Assembly: GCA_025933895.1 (NCBI GenBank)
Contig: JAICZB010000019.1
Span: 1-16,740, forward strand
DNA: 16,740 bases
Direction of reading: 5' to 3'
DNA from: Thermoleophilia bacterium
GTDB lineage: Bacteria > Actinomycetota > Thermoleophilia > Gaiellales > Gaiellaceae
Positions within the stretch are counted from its first letter, which is position 1. Every line of letters starts with the position of its first letter. The position numbers and the translations under genes are program-made. Shown here piece after piece: positions 1 through 6,479 of the stretch. Under the pieces are notes generated by a model. That model was given only the letters and a program-made list of their open reading frames with translations. It was not told the DNA's origin and did not search any database.

Positions 1-81
1 GATGTCGAGCGCGAGGGAGTCGACGGCCTTCGTGCCGTCGGCGTACACCTTCGTGACCTCGTCGAAGACGACCTCTGCCAC
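1..81 (-). CDS. ABC transporter ATP-binding protein, MalK/UgpC type (N-terminus only)
   Basis: The 27 codons read from a GTG at 81-79 to the window edge give VAEVVFDEVTKVYADG followed by TKAVDSLALDI. This is the characteristic opening of ATPases of carbohydrate and glycerol-3-phosphate ABC importers (MalK/UgpC/MsmX group), in which the first beta strand, the A-loop Tyr (Y13) and the segment leading to the Walker A motif appear in this order. The Walker A itself lies outside the window. An AGGGGG ribosome site ends four bases before the GTG, which supports this start. The promoter should lie within 82-151, since the upstream gene ends with a hairpin at 152-181. In this family the protein energises uptake of a sugar or polyol at the cytoplasmic membrane. 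The substrate cannot be told from this fragment. Confidence 0.8.
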   Translation of the reverse strand, partial: MAEVVFDEVTKVYADGTKAVDSLALDI

Positions 82-151
82 GTGTCCCCCTGAGCTGAAG
101 CTTGCGCGACGGAGACCCTATCCCAGGCGGAGGCGCCGTGCGCGACAGGCA

Positions 152-181
152 CTGTGGGAGCGGCGCGTGCCGCTCCCACAG
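152..181 (-). terminator. Strong hairpin after the Asp-box protein gene
   Basis: A perfect 13-bp inverted repeat (152-164 with 169-181, stem CTGTGGGAGCGGC, loop of four bases) starts 9 bases beyond the stop codon of the minus-strand gene ending at 191. No T-run follows on the minus strand, so it is a hairpin-type terminator or an mRNA 3'-end stabiliser rather than a textbook intrinsic terminator. It separates this gene from the ABC ATPase gene downstream. Confidence 0.7.
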
Positions 182-190
182 CTCTGGAGT

Positions 191-1657
191 TCACTTCTTC
201 TTGGCGGGCGCGAAGATGCCGGCGCCGCCCGTCTGGGTGGCGATGGCCGTGTGATCGCAGGTCGAGCTGTTGCTCGTGCTCGCGTCACAGCCGCTCGTGT
301 TCGGAGCGTGGAACTGGTCGTCGCTGTAGATGATCGAGGCGAGCCCGGTGGTGGGGCTCGCTGCGACGCCGAAGTCGTCGAAGAGGTCGCGGTTGCCGTT
401 GCACGTCACGCCCGCTTCGCAGACGCCGCCGAAATGGTTCGTCGGCGATGCCGTCTGCCGCGACCAGGCCGAGCCCGGCGTGAGGGCCTTCAGATTCTGC
501 GCGAACCCGACGGTCCACGCCGCCGAGTCCGGGTAGTTGTCGGGTGTGTTGACGCCGTCGTAGTAGGGCGTCTGGTAGTAGACGACGTCGAGCTTTCCGG
601 CGTCGCCTGCCGTCGACCAGGGAAAGATCTGGGTACCGCTGGTGGTCGTGATCAGGAATGGCCCGTGCCACGTCTGGCCGTGATCGGTCGAGAACGAGTA
701 GTAGACGTGGTGGTCGTCGGTGTAGACGGCGTACACGTTGCCGGCCCTGTCTACCGAGACGTTGACGAACTGGTGTCCGTAGCCGACCGTCGGGTCGGGG
801 TTGATGTAGACCGGATGGTCGGTGAAGGTCAGGCCCCCGTCGGTCGAAACGGCCATGTAGACGCCGTGGTAGTTGCAGGTGCCAGCCGACACGCCGAGCT
901 GTGGCGCGCACGCCGTCTCGGCGGCGGTCGTGATGGCGGAGTACGACTGGTAGACGACGTGCGAGGTCGGGTCGATCGCGAGGTTCCCGATCGAGTTCTC
1001 CGAGATCTGGAACGCGTGGCTCGGATCGATGGCCGACGCGAACTGGGTGAACGTGAGGCCCGCGTCGGTGCTGCAACCGACCGTGATCCCTTGCGGAGCG
1101 TCGTGGTAGCTGATGCATACCTTGTTGTTCGTGTCCGCAGCGATCCACTCGCGGTCGTCGATGGTCTCCGGCGTGCTGACCGGGTTGAGCGACCAGGTCG
1201 CGCCGCCGTCGGTCGAGGTGGAGACGTCGACGTTCGCAAGCGAGAGGCTGGAGACGTAGACGTTGTAGAAGCCGCCCGCGTTCTTGTCGGGCGCGACCGC
1301 GAGGTCGGTATCCCCGCCGCCGGGGGCGAACCCGGTGTTATTCGCCTGCGAGACCGCGTCCGGCGAAACGAGCGTCGTGTAATGCAGGCCGTTGTCGGTC
1401 GAGCGGACGGCGACCGTGCCTTCGCCGAGGCTGTTCTCGGAGCTGCCGAAGAAGCGGCCTGCGCCGTCCGCCCGGATCGCGGGCTCGGCTGCGACATTCG
1501 AGCACGCCGCACTGCCCGGACAGGTGGTTCCCGTCGCCTCGCCGAGCGAGTAGTCGAGGAAGTTGCCGCCACCTCCCTTAGGCGGCGCGGCCGAAGCCGC
1601 AAGCGCCACCACAAGCGCCGCTGCGGCAACGCCCACGAGCCAGAAAATCCGTCTCAT
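191..1657 (-). CDS. Secreted Asp-box (BNR repeat, sialidase-fold-like) protein
   Basis: The protein has 488 residues. A signal peptide is visible: MRR, a hydrophobic run at about 5-22, and a likely cleavage after ASA near residue 23. Five Asp-box motifs (S-x-D-x-G-x-[TH]-[WFY]) occur at about 86 (STDNGLHY), 148 (STDGGATW), 196 (STDAGLTF), 271 (STDGGLTF) and 323 (STDHGQTW). Such motifs mark the blade turns of six-bladed sialidase-type beta-propellers. I see no FRIP motif, so sialidase activity is not supported; an extracellular binding or structural propeller is safer. Several Cys (for example 250, 261, 413, 419, 457, 467) could form disulfides, as expected outside the cell. The start was set at 1657 rather than a longer frame at 1684 because GGGAGG sits about seven bases upstream and the signal peptide then begins at residue 1. 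It ends in AKKK. Confidence 0.85.
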   Translation of the reverse strand: MRRIFWLVGVAAAALVVALAASAAPPKGGGGNFLDYSLGEATGTTCPGSAACSNVAAEPAIRADGAGRFFGSSENSLGEGTVAVRSTDNGLHYTTLVSPDAVSQANNTGFAPGGGDTDLAVAPDKNAGGFYNVYVSSLSLANVDVSTSTDGGATWSLNPVSTPETIDDREWIAADTNNKVCISYHDAPQGITVGCSTDAGLTFTQFASAIDPSHAFQISENSIGNLAIDPTSHVVYQSYSAITTAAETACAPQLGVSAGTCNYHGVYMAVSTDGGLTFTDHPVYINPDPTVGYGHQFVNVSVDRAGNVYAVYTDDHHVYYSFSTDHGQTWHGPFLITTTSGTQIFPWSTAGDAGKLDVVYYQTPYYDGVNTPDNYPDSAAWTVGFAQNLKALTPGSAWSRQTASPTNHFGGVCEAGVTCNGNRDLFDDFGVAASPTTGLASIIYSDDQFHAPNTSGCDASTSNSSTCDHTAIATQTGGAGIFAPAKKK

Positions 1658-1760
1658 TGAGGTCCTCCCGAAGAGAATTGCCACAGCCCGATCCAGGCGT
1701 GGGGAGCAGAACGGCGGGGGTTATGTCCTTCGGAAACCTCCTGCAAACACGCCGTTTTTC

Positions 1761-1772
1761 GACTGACCAGTC
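1761..1772. promoter_or_regulatory. Possible TetR-type operator
   Basis: The palindrome GACTGACCAGTC has 5-bp arms around a 2-bp centre and lies 20 bp upstream of the small secreted peptide start. It is in the space between two divergent genes (1658-1792). Sites with GACTG/CAGTC half-sites are common for TetR-family repressors. No TetR gene is in the window, so this is a pattern match only. Confidence 0.3.
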
Positions 1773-1792
1773 AATCAGGTCGGGAGGCGGCT

Positions 1793-1966
1793 ATGAATAC
1801 CTTCGCGCATCGCTGCCTGCTGATCGCCGCTCTCGCTGCTTCGCTCGCCGTGCTTCCGTCCGCGCAGGCGGTCGTGGGGGCCTCCGGCTACGGCTTCGGC
1901 ACGCGCGAATGCGGTTCCCACCGGTGCGCCGCGCGCGTGTTCCGCATCGCGTTCGTCGTGCATTGA
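1793..1966 (+). CDS. Small secreted peptide, 57 aa, function unknown
   Basis: This is a 58-codon frame from ATG 1793 to TGA 1964-1966. It starts MNTFAHRCLLIAALAASLAV and continues LPSAQA, a clear signal peptide with an n-region, a hydrophobic core (residues 9-22) and an AQA cleavage site near residue 26. The predicted mature part is about 31 residues, basic, with two Cys (C40, C45) and an aromatic/Gly stretch (SGYGFG). A GGGAGG ribosome site lies about six bases before the ATG, which is the main support for translation. I do not recognise a family. The gene is divergent from the Asp-box protein gene and its stop is one base before the 112-bp inverted-repeat element, whose left arm could act as an RNA hairpin. 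A pair of Cys in a short mature peptide could form a disulfide. Confidence 0.6.
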   Translation: MNTFAHRCLLIAALAASLAVLPSAQAVVGASGYGFGTRECGSHRCAARVFRIAFVVH

Positions 1967-1967
1967 G

Positions 1968-2079
1968 CTAGAGGCTTGATGTGAAATAGGAGTTGCGCCC
2001 GGATGCCGTTCCAGGCGCGGCGCGAGGGCGTCTCGTCGGCCTTGCAGCGAGCGGGCTCGATTTCACATCAAGCCTCTAG
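1968..2079. repeat. 112-bp element with perfect 20-bp terminal inverted repeats
   Basis: CTAGAGGCTTGATGTGAAAT at 1968-1987 is repeated exactly in inverted orientation at 2060-2079, with 72 bp between. The first mismatch is immediately inside. The core is G+C-rich and contains further short complementary pieces (GCCCG at 1997-2001 with CGGGC at 2052-2056), so the whole could fold as one long hairpin. The arms are A+T-richer than the surroundings. The outermost CTAG is itself palindromic, so it could be a 4-bp target duplication around 16-bp inverted repeats, or part of the repeats. No coding frame of note lies inside. Options are a MITE-like mobile element, a structured RNA, or a bidirectional terminator between the small peptide gene and the sigma gene. 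Confidence 0.75.
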
Positions 2080-2124
2080 GCGCGAATCCGATCGGCGGGC
2101 TCGGCCGTAGTCCCGTCCGTCGCC

Positions 2125-3318
2125 ATGGGGGCAACCGCAGCCGAGACCAACGGCAGGTCGCAGGACACCGAGGCGCTCTACCGCGAGCACGGAGCTGCGG
2201 TCGCGCGGCTCTGCCATTCCCTCCTGCGCGAGCGCGCCGAGGCCGAGGACGCGGCCCAGCAGGTCTTCCTCTCCGCGCACCGCGCGCTCCTCAACGGAGC
2301 CAAGCCGCGCGAGCCGCTCGCCTGGCTCCTCGCCGTGGCCCGCTACGAGTGCTACGCCCGCTTCCGCGAGCGCGCGACCGCACCGGTGCCGGCCGAGGAG
2401 GCGCGTGACGGCGCTGCGGCCGACGCCTCGGTGCAGGCCCTGCGCGCAGGCGAGCTGGCACATGTGTGGGACGAGGTCGGACGGATGCCGCCCGCCCAGC
2501 GCGAGGCCTTTCTCCTCCGAGAGATCCGCGGGCTGAGCTACGGGCAGCTCGCCGAGGAGCTCTCGCTCAGCCGCCCCTCCGTCCGCTCGCTCCTCCTGCG
2601 CGCGCGCACCCGCCTGCGGCAACGGCTCGGCGAGGTGGCCACCGGGCTCGGAGGCGCACAGTGGGGGCAGGCGCTGCTTCGCCTCGTTGCCGGCGGCGAC
2701 AGCGCGTCCCCCGTGCCCGCGGCGACGAAGGCGGCCGCGGTGGGCGTCGGCGCACTCGCCTTGCTCGGAGGGGGAAGCCCGGTCGCGCGCCACGCGCCGA
2801 GGACGCCTGCGGACGCGGGCGCGCGCCACCGGGCCGACGCGCGCCTGCAGGTGCGTCATGTCGCGGCACCGGTCGCGGTCGTGTCCGGCGCCGGGGTCGC
2901 CGATCGCAGTTCCGCCGTCGAGCCTTCGCGGAGGCACGACAGCGGCTCCCGCGACTCCGGCTCCGACCGGTCCGGATCGGACGGCGGGAGCGGTGATCTC
3001 GGCACGTCGTCCGGCGACGACTCGTCCGGTAGCGGCCATGACGGTTCGGGCGACACGACGGCAGTCGCCCAACCGACGACGGACGGCCACGACGGAGGCG
3101 GCAGCTCCTCTTCCGACAGCAGCTCGTCCGGGCCCGGGCCGGGAGGCACCGTCAGCGTTTCCGGCTCCAGCTCCGGCCGGGACGGCGGCGGCGGGTCCGG
3201 ATCCGGCTCCGACGGCGGATCGGATTCGACCGCGACGACCACGACCACGACGTCGTCGGGCTCGGACGGCTCCGACGGCGGACACGACGGCGGCTCGAGC
3301 GGCGGTCACGGCGGCTGA
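2125..3318 (+). CDS. ECF-type RNA polymerase sigma factor with long Ser/Gly/Asp-rich C-terminal tail
   Basis: The protein has 397 residues. Sigma region 2 is at about 15-83, with the core-binding helix DAAQQVFLSAHRAL at 42-55 and the region 2.3/2.4 segment WLLAVARYECYARFRER. Sigma region 4 is at about 117-168, with LPAQRE-like MPPAQREAFLLREIRGLSY and the helix-turn-helix QLAEELSLSRPSVRSLLLRA. Typical ECF factors end here (about 170-200 residues). This one continues with a short hydrophobic stretch (about 202-217, AAAVGVGALALLGGG), a basic linker, and from about 270 to the end a disordered tail of Ser, Gly, Asp, Thr and His. The hydrophobic stretch is short for a membrane span, so tethering is only possible. 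No SD site precedes the ATG, so translation may be leaderless or start elsewhere. No anti-sigma gene is adjacent; the tail may take that role (inference). Confidence 0.85.
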   Translation: MGATAAETNGRSQDTEALYREHGAAVARLCHSLLRERAEAEDAAQQVFLSAHRALLNGAKPREPLAWLLAVARYECYARFRERATAPVPAEEARDGAAADASVQALRAGELAHVWDEVGRMPPAQREAFLLREIRGLSYGQLAEELSLSRPSVRSLLLRARTRLRQRLGEVATGLGGAQWGQALLRLVAGGDSASPVPAATKAAAVGVGALALLGGGSPVARHAPRTPADAGARHRADARLQVRHVAAPVAVVSGAGVADRSSAVEPSRRHDSGSRDSGSDRSGSDGGSGDLGTSSGDDSSGSGHDGSGDTTAVAQPTTDGHDGGGSSSSDSSSSGPGPGGTVSVSGSSSGRDGGGGSGSGSDGGSDSTATTTTTTSSGSDGSDGGHDGGSSGGHGG

Positions 3319-3321
3319 GCG

Positions 3322-3338
3322 GTCGAGCGCGACTTTTT
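3322..3338 (+). terminator. Weak hairpin plus T-run after sigma factor gene
   Basis: Four bases past the sigma stop, GTCG/CGAC (3322-3325 with 3330-3333) forms a short stem with loop AGCG, followed by five T residues (3334-3338). The stem is only 4 bp, so termination would be weak; partial read-through into the DUF5666-like gene would be expected. Confidence 0.3.
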
Positions 3339-3367
3339 CACGCGAAACGCCTCTTCCCAAGTAGACA

Positions 3368-3383
3368 GACCGCAAGTGCGGTC
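3368..3383. promoter_or_regulatory. 6-bp-arm palindrome upstream of the DUF5666-like gene
   Basis: GACCGC (3368-3373) and GCGGTC (3378-3383) are perfect inverted repeats around AAGT, 28 bp before the ATG at 3412. It could be an operator or a 5'-leader hairpin for the secreted protein gene. No recognised regulator motif. Confidence 0.35.
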
Positions 3384-3411
3384 GCCCAGCACACGGAAGA
3401 AGGAGTCATCG

Positions 3412-4326
3412 ATGAAACGGACAGCTCTGCTTGCGGTCGCGGCTTTCCTGCTCGTCGCCGGCCCGGCCACAGCCGCGCCGACGGCGTTCAAGGGAGTCGT
3501 CGTCGCGAAGCACGCACGCAACGGCACCGTCGTCGTGGCGACCGGGCGGAAAGGCGTCGGCGTCACCGTCCGCGTCGCTGCCCGGCGCATTCGCCTCGGC
3601 GATCGGGTGAGCGTCGTCGGGAAGCGAATGCGCGACGGCACCGTCAAGGCTTCGCGTCTCCGCGTCGTCTCGCACGTGACGCGGACCCGGATCCGCGGTC
3701 TCGTGGTCAGGCGCCTCGCGCACGCGCTCCGGGTCGCGAGCGGTCACAGCGTCCTCACGATCCAGACGAGGAGCCGTGCGCTGGCCTCACGCCACGACGG
3801 CCAGGAAAAGGGCGAGATCGGCGAGTTCGAGATCGAGTTCGAGCATGGGGATCTCGTCGAGCACGGCTTCACGGCCGCCTCTGCAACGGGCACGGTTCAG
3901 ATCGAGGGCCACCTCGTGAGCGTCTCGCCGCTCGTCGTCTCGGTCGACGGCCTGCCGATCGAGATCACGGTGCCGAGCGGGATGGCACTGCCGCCACTGA
4001 CGCCCGGACAGGAAGTGGAGCTGACGGTGCAGGCCGCGGCCGGCAACGTCTTCACGCTCGTCTCGATCCAGTCGGGCGACAACGAGGACGAGAACGAGGT
4101 CGAGGCGAAGGGGGTCGTCACCGCCTCGACGACTTCACAGATCACGATCGACGCGGACGGCGCGACGCTGACGTTCGCCGCTCCGGCCGGAGTGACGCTC
4201 CCCATCGTCGCGACGGGCACGTTCGTCGAGGCGCGCGGCGTCACGATCAACGGCGTCCTGACGCTCACACGGCTGCGCACCGACGACGACGGCGACGGCG
4301 GTGGTGGTGGCGGAGACGGCCACTGA
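3412..4326 (+). CDS. Secreted DUF5666-like protein (repeated OB-like beta domains)
   Basis: The protein has 304 residues. The signal peptide MKRTALLAVAAFLLVAGPAT ends near AA at 21-22. The mature part shows repeated units of the pattern G-V-V-hydrophobic / V-x-V / G-D-x-V-x-V-x-G / A-x-R-hydrophobic, for example 27-85 (FKGVVVAKH, LGDRVSVVGKRMRDGTVKAS), about 93-120, 162-220 and 231-289 (VEAKGVVTASTTSQITI ending GVLTLTRLRT). This matches my memory of DUF5666 small beta domains; the assignment is by eye. The C-terminus is an Asp/Gly run (DDDGDGGGGGGDGH). The start at 3412 was chosen over a GTG at 3376 because AAGGAG lies six bases upstream and the signal peptide then begins at residue 1. It follows the sigma gene by 93 bp in the same direction and may be co-expressed. 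Its G/D/H-rich end resembles the sigma tail in composition. Confidence 0.75.
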   Translation: MKRTALLAVAAFLLVAGPATAAPTAFKGVVVAKHARNGTVVVATGRKGVGVTVRVAARRIRLGDRVSVVGKRMRDGTVKASRLRVVSHVTRTRIRGLVVRRLAHALRVASGHSVLTIQTRSRALASRHDGQEKGEIGEFEIEFEHGDLVEHGFTAASATGTVQIEGHLVSVSPLVVSVDGLPIEITVPSGMALPPLTPGQEVELTVQAAAGNVFTLVSIQSGDNEDENEVEAKGVVTASTTSQITIDADGATLTFAAPAGVTLPIVATGTFVEARGVTINGVLTLTRLRTDDDGDGGGGGGDGH

Positions 4327-4344
4327 GCGAAGCCGAGGTAGTTC

Positions 4345-4375
4345 GCCCGGCGCCGGCCACCGCCCGGCGCCGGGC
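4345..4375. terminator. Bidirectional hairpin between convergent genes
   Basis: A 12-bp G+C-only stem (4345-4356 with 4364-4375, core CCCGGCGCCGG) with a 7-base loop lies between the stops of two converging genes (4326 and 4385). Each arm is itself nearly palindromic, so alternative folds exist. Position and strength suggest termination for both strands, although no T-run follows. Confidence 0.65.
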
Positions 4376-4384
4376 CGGTGACCG

Positions 4385-5800
4385 TCAGCGGGCCGGCGGG
4401 ATGTTGATGTTCATCCGGAAGAGGTTGTCCGGGTCGTACTTCGCCTTGAGCGCGGCGAGCCGCTCGAAGTTGACGCCGTATCCGGCCCGCGCCAGCGCCT
4501 CCTCCTCTTCACCGAGACCCGGGAAGTTGAGGTAGACGCCGCCGGTCGAATGGCGCTCCATCGCGTCCCAGACCGCTCTTGCCCAGGAGATCGCTTCCTC
4601 GTTCTGCGCGGGGTCGGTCCAGTTGGCCTCGGCGGTGACGAGGAACTGCGCGTCGCGCCCGGCGTACGCGGTGTCGGTCTCGCCGACGCGGGTCATCGCG
4701 CCGCCGTGGTGCCAGATCACGATGTCGGTGAGCGGCGACGGCCTGCGCCCGGCGAAGTCGATGATGTCGCCGATCGCCTCGCCCGAGAGCTCCCCGAGCG
4801 CCCGCGACTTCCAGTAGCGGAGCTCACCCTTCGCGAAGATCGCGTCGAAGCCGCTCTGCAGCCCCAGCCAGGGCCACGGGCCGCTCGCGTCGACGACCGG
4901 CTCCGCCAGCTCGCGCAGCGGCTGTACGACCCGCTCCCCCTCCTCGACGGAACCACAGTACGCCGCCGCGACGGCGACGATAGGGGTGCCGTGGAGCTCG
5001 GGCGGGAACGGCTCGTGGGGCGGGATGCTCCAGCAGATCGCGAGCGAGCTCAGCTCCTCCGGCGCCTCGGCCATGAAGTCCCGCCAGGCCGGCAGGATCG
5101 TAGGAGCGTCCTCTTGCGGATAGAAGGTCGCGCCGACGAACACCGTCGGCCCGACCTCGTGCGCGCGGAACTCGAAGGAGGTGACGACGCCGAAGTTGCT
5201 GCCGGCGCCGCGGACGGCCCAGAACAGGTCCTCGTTCTCCGTCGCGCTCGCCCGCTGGAATCGACCGTCGGCGGTGACGATGTCGACGGACAGGAGGCTG
5301 TCGATCGAGAGTCCGTGCTTGCGGCGTAGGTGACCGAGACCGCCGTGCAGCGTCAGGCCCGCGACGCCGGTCGTCGAGACGACGCCGCCCGGAACGGCGA
5401 GTCCGAACAGCTGCGTCTCCCGGTCGCAGTCGCCCCACGTCGCACCGCCCTGGACACGCACCGTGCGCGCGGCGGGATCCACCGTGACGCCCCGCATCTG
5501 CGACAGGTCGAGCACGATTCCGCCGTCGTTGACCGCGTTGCCGGCGACGTTGTGTCCGCCGGCCTTGATCGAGAGCGTGAGCCCCTGCTCGCGCGCGAAG
5601 TTGACCGCGTCCACGACGTCGGCAGCACCGCTGCATTGCACGATCAACGCGGGACGGCGATCGATCAGCGCGTTCCAGATCGAGCGCGCATCGTCGTAGC
5701 CGGGGTCCTCTGCGGTGAGCACCGGCCCTCGCAGCATCTCCACGAGCCCCGCCAAAGCTTGCGCGTCGAGTTGCGTCTCCACAGCAAGCTGGTCCGCCAT
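4385..5800 (-). CDS. FAD-binding oxidoreductase, PCMH/berberine-bridge (BBE) type
   Basis: The protein has 471 residues, usual for this family. The FAD-binding PCMH domain is at about 45-215. It includes the phosphate-binding segment SIKAGGHNVAGNAVNDGG, whose H83 is in the position of the 8-alpha-histidyl FAD link, then GGVVSTTGVAGLTLHGGLG and RRKHGLSIDSLLSVDIVTADG. The C-terminal BBE motif is KYDPDNLFRMNINIPP at the very end. The Cys that makes the second covalent FAD link in bicovalent members is absent from the GLTLHGG region, so FAD is probably held by one bond. Members oxidise sugars, alkaloids, polyketides or aromatic alcohols using O2; the substrate is not evident. An upstream extension of the frame to 6451 was discarded because GGGAGG lies about seven bases before the ATG at 5800. 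It stands as a single gene, and a promoter candidate is at 5835-5862. Confidence 0.9.
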   Translation of the reverse strand: MADQLAVETQLDAQALAGLVEMLRGPVLTAEDPGYDDARSIWNALIDRRPALIVQCSGAADVVDAVNFAREQGLTLSIKAGGHNVAGNAVNDGGIVLDLSQMRGVTVDPAARTVRVQGGATWGDCDRETQLFGLAVPGGVVSTTGVAGLTLHGGLGHLRRKHGLSIDSLLSVDIVTADGRFQRASATENEDLFWAVRGAGSNFGVVTSFEFRAHEVGPTVFVGATFYPQEDAPTILPAWRDFMAEAPEELSSLAICWSIPPHEPFPPELHGTPIVAVAAAYCGSVEEGERVVQPLRELAEPVVDASGPWPWLGLQSGFDAIFAKGELRYWKSRALGELSGEAIGDIIDFAGRRPSPLTDIVIWHHGGAMTRVGETDTAYAGRDAQFLVTAEANWTDPAQNEEAISWARAVWDAMERHSTGGVYLNFPGLGEEEEALARAGYGVNFERLAALKAKYDPDNLFRMNINIPPAR

Positions 5801-5834
5801 CGTTTTCCCTCCCTTGAGCTCGCGAAGTCGCCCG

Positions 5835-5862
5835 AGCATACGCCGGGCGGCGCGGCGGGCAA
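5835..5862 (-). promoter_or_regulatory. Candidate sigma-70-type promoter for the FAD oxidoreductase gene
   Basis: On the minus strand TTGCCC (5862-5857) and TATGCT (5840-5835) are separated by 16 bp. This is a reasonable housekeeping -35/-10 pair about 35 bp upstream of the ATG at 5800. On the plus strand, TTGAGC at about 5814 and CATACG 17 bp later could serve the divergent DUF2461-like gene, but match less well. Confidence 0.4.
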
Positions 5863-5896
5863 ACCCCCCGGTCAACCGTAGACGTAGGCTCGCCGA

Positions 5897-6478
5897 ATGT
5901 TCAACGGCTTTGCGGAGGAGCACCGGACATTCTTCGAGGCGGTCGCGGAAGATACGACCTGGGAGACGGTGAGCGCACGTGCGGAGCAGCACAGGCGCGC
6001 GATCCACGTCCCGATGTGCGAGCTCACGGACGAGCTCGCGGACGAGTTCGGCCCGGTCAAGGTCTACAACCTGCACCGCTCGCCGAACCTCTGGGTCGAG
6101 CAGTGGGCCTACGCCGAGATCGTCGACACGATCGCGTTCGGGGTCTCCCTCTCGCTCGACGGGCTGTGGGTCGAGGGAGGTTGGCTGCGCAGCTCGCCCG
6201 ACCAGGTCGCCCGCTACCGGCGCGCGGCCGGCCCGCAGCTCGAGTCGATCGTCGCGGAGCTGCGGTCGCGCGGCTACGAGCTCCTCGGTCACCGGCTCAA
6301 GCGCGCAGACAGCGAGCTCCTCGCATATCGCTCGCTCATCGCCGGACGCTCGCTCGGGACGGGCGCCTGGCTCGCCACGCGCGAGCCGCTCGAACGCGTG
6401 CGGACCGAATGGCGGAACCTGCGGCCGCTCGTCTCCTGGCTCGCGGAGCACGTCGGCCCGCGCACGAAGCGCCGCTGA
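5897..6478 (+). CDS. DUF2461-like protein
   Basis: The protein has 193 residues, all predicted soluble, with no signal peptide. It opens FNGFAEEHRTFFEAVAEDTT, followed by a helix, a basic stretch, then VKVYNLHRSPNLWVEQWAYA, a beta-rich middle (DTIAFGVSLSLDGLWVEGG) and RSSPDQVARYRRAAGPQLES. The order (FF near the start, a short strand naming a ligand site, and a G-G-W/x-x-P-x-Q-hydrophobic-x-R-hydrophobic-R-x-A helix) resembles the DUF2461/TIGR02453 family, whose function is unknown. The ATG has only a weak ribosome site. It is divergent from the FAD oxidoreductase gene and converges with the ArsR-type gene, with one base between their stop codons. I recognise it by pattern only. Confidence 0.6.
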   Translation: MFNGFAEEHRTFFEAVAEDTTWETVSARAEQHRRAIHVPMCELTDELADEFGPVKVYNLHRSPNLWVEQWAYAEIVDTIAFGVSLSLDGLWVEGGWLRSSPDQVARYRRAAGPQLESIVAELRSRGYELLGHRLKRADSELLAYRSLIAGRSLGTGAWLATREPLERVRTEWRNLRPLVSWLAEHVGPRTKRR

Positions 6479-6479
6479 C

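Noticed and set aside
2..1660. 552-residue open frame on the plus strand over the Asp-box gene
   Set aside because: Arg/Val/Asp-rich composition with no domain pattern; it is the opposite-strand shadow of the gene at 191-1657, which has a signal peptide, ribosome site and repeats.
2940..3316. Repetitive TCCGGCTCCGAC-like DNA as a tandem or CRISPR-type repeat
   Set aside because: No fixed unit length or spacer pattern; it is codon use for a Ser/Gly/Asp-rich tail in one open frame.
2068..3375. 435-residue minus-strand frame opposite the sigma factor
   Set aside because: Composition is Arg/Ala/Gly-rich without motifs; the plus strand holds clear sigma region 2 and 4 sequences.
5801..6451. N-terminal extension of the FAD oxidoreductase (217 extra residues)
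   Set aside because: It overlaps the DUF2461-like gene, has no motif, and a strong ribosome site marks the start at 5800.
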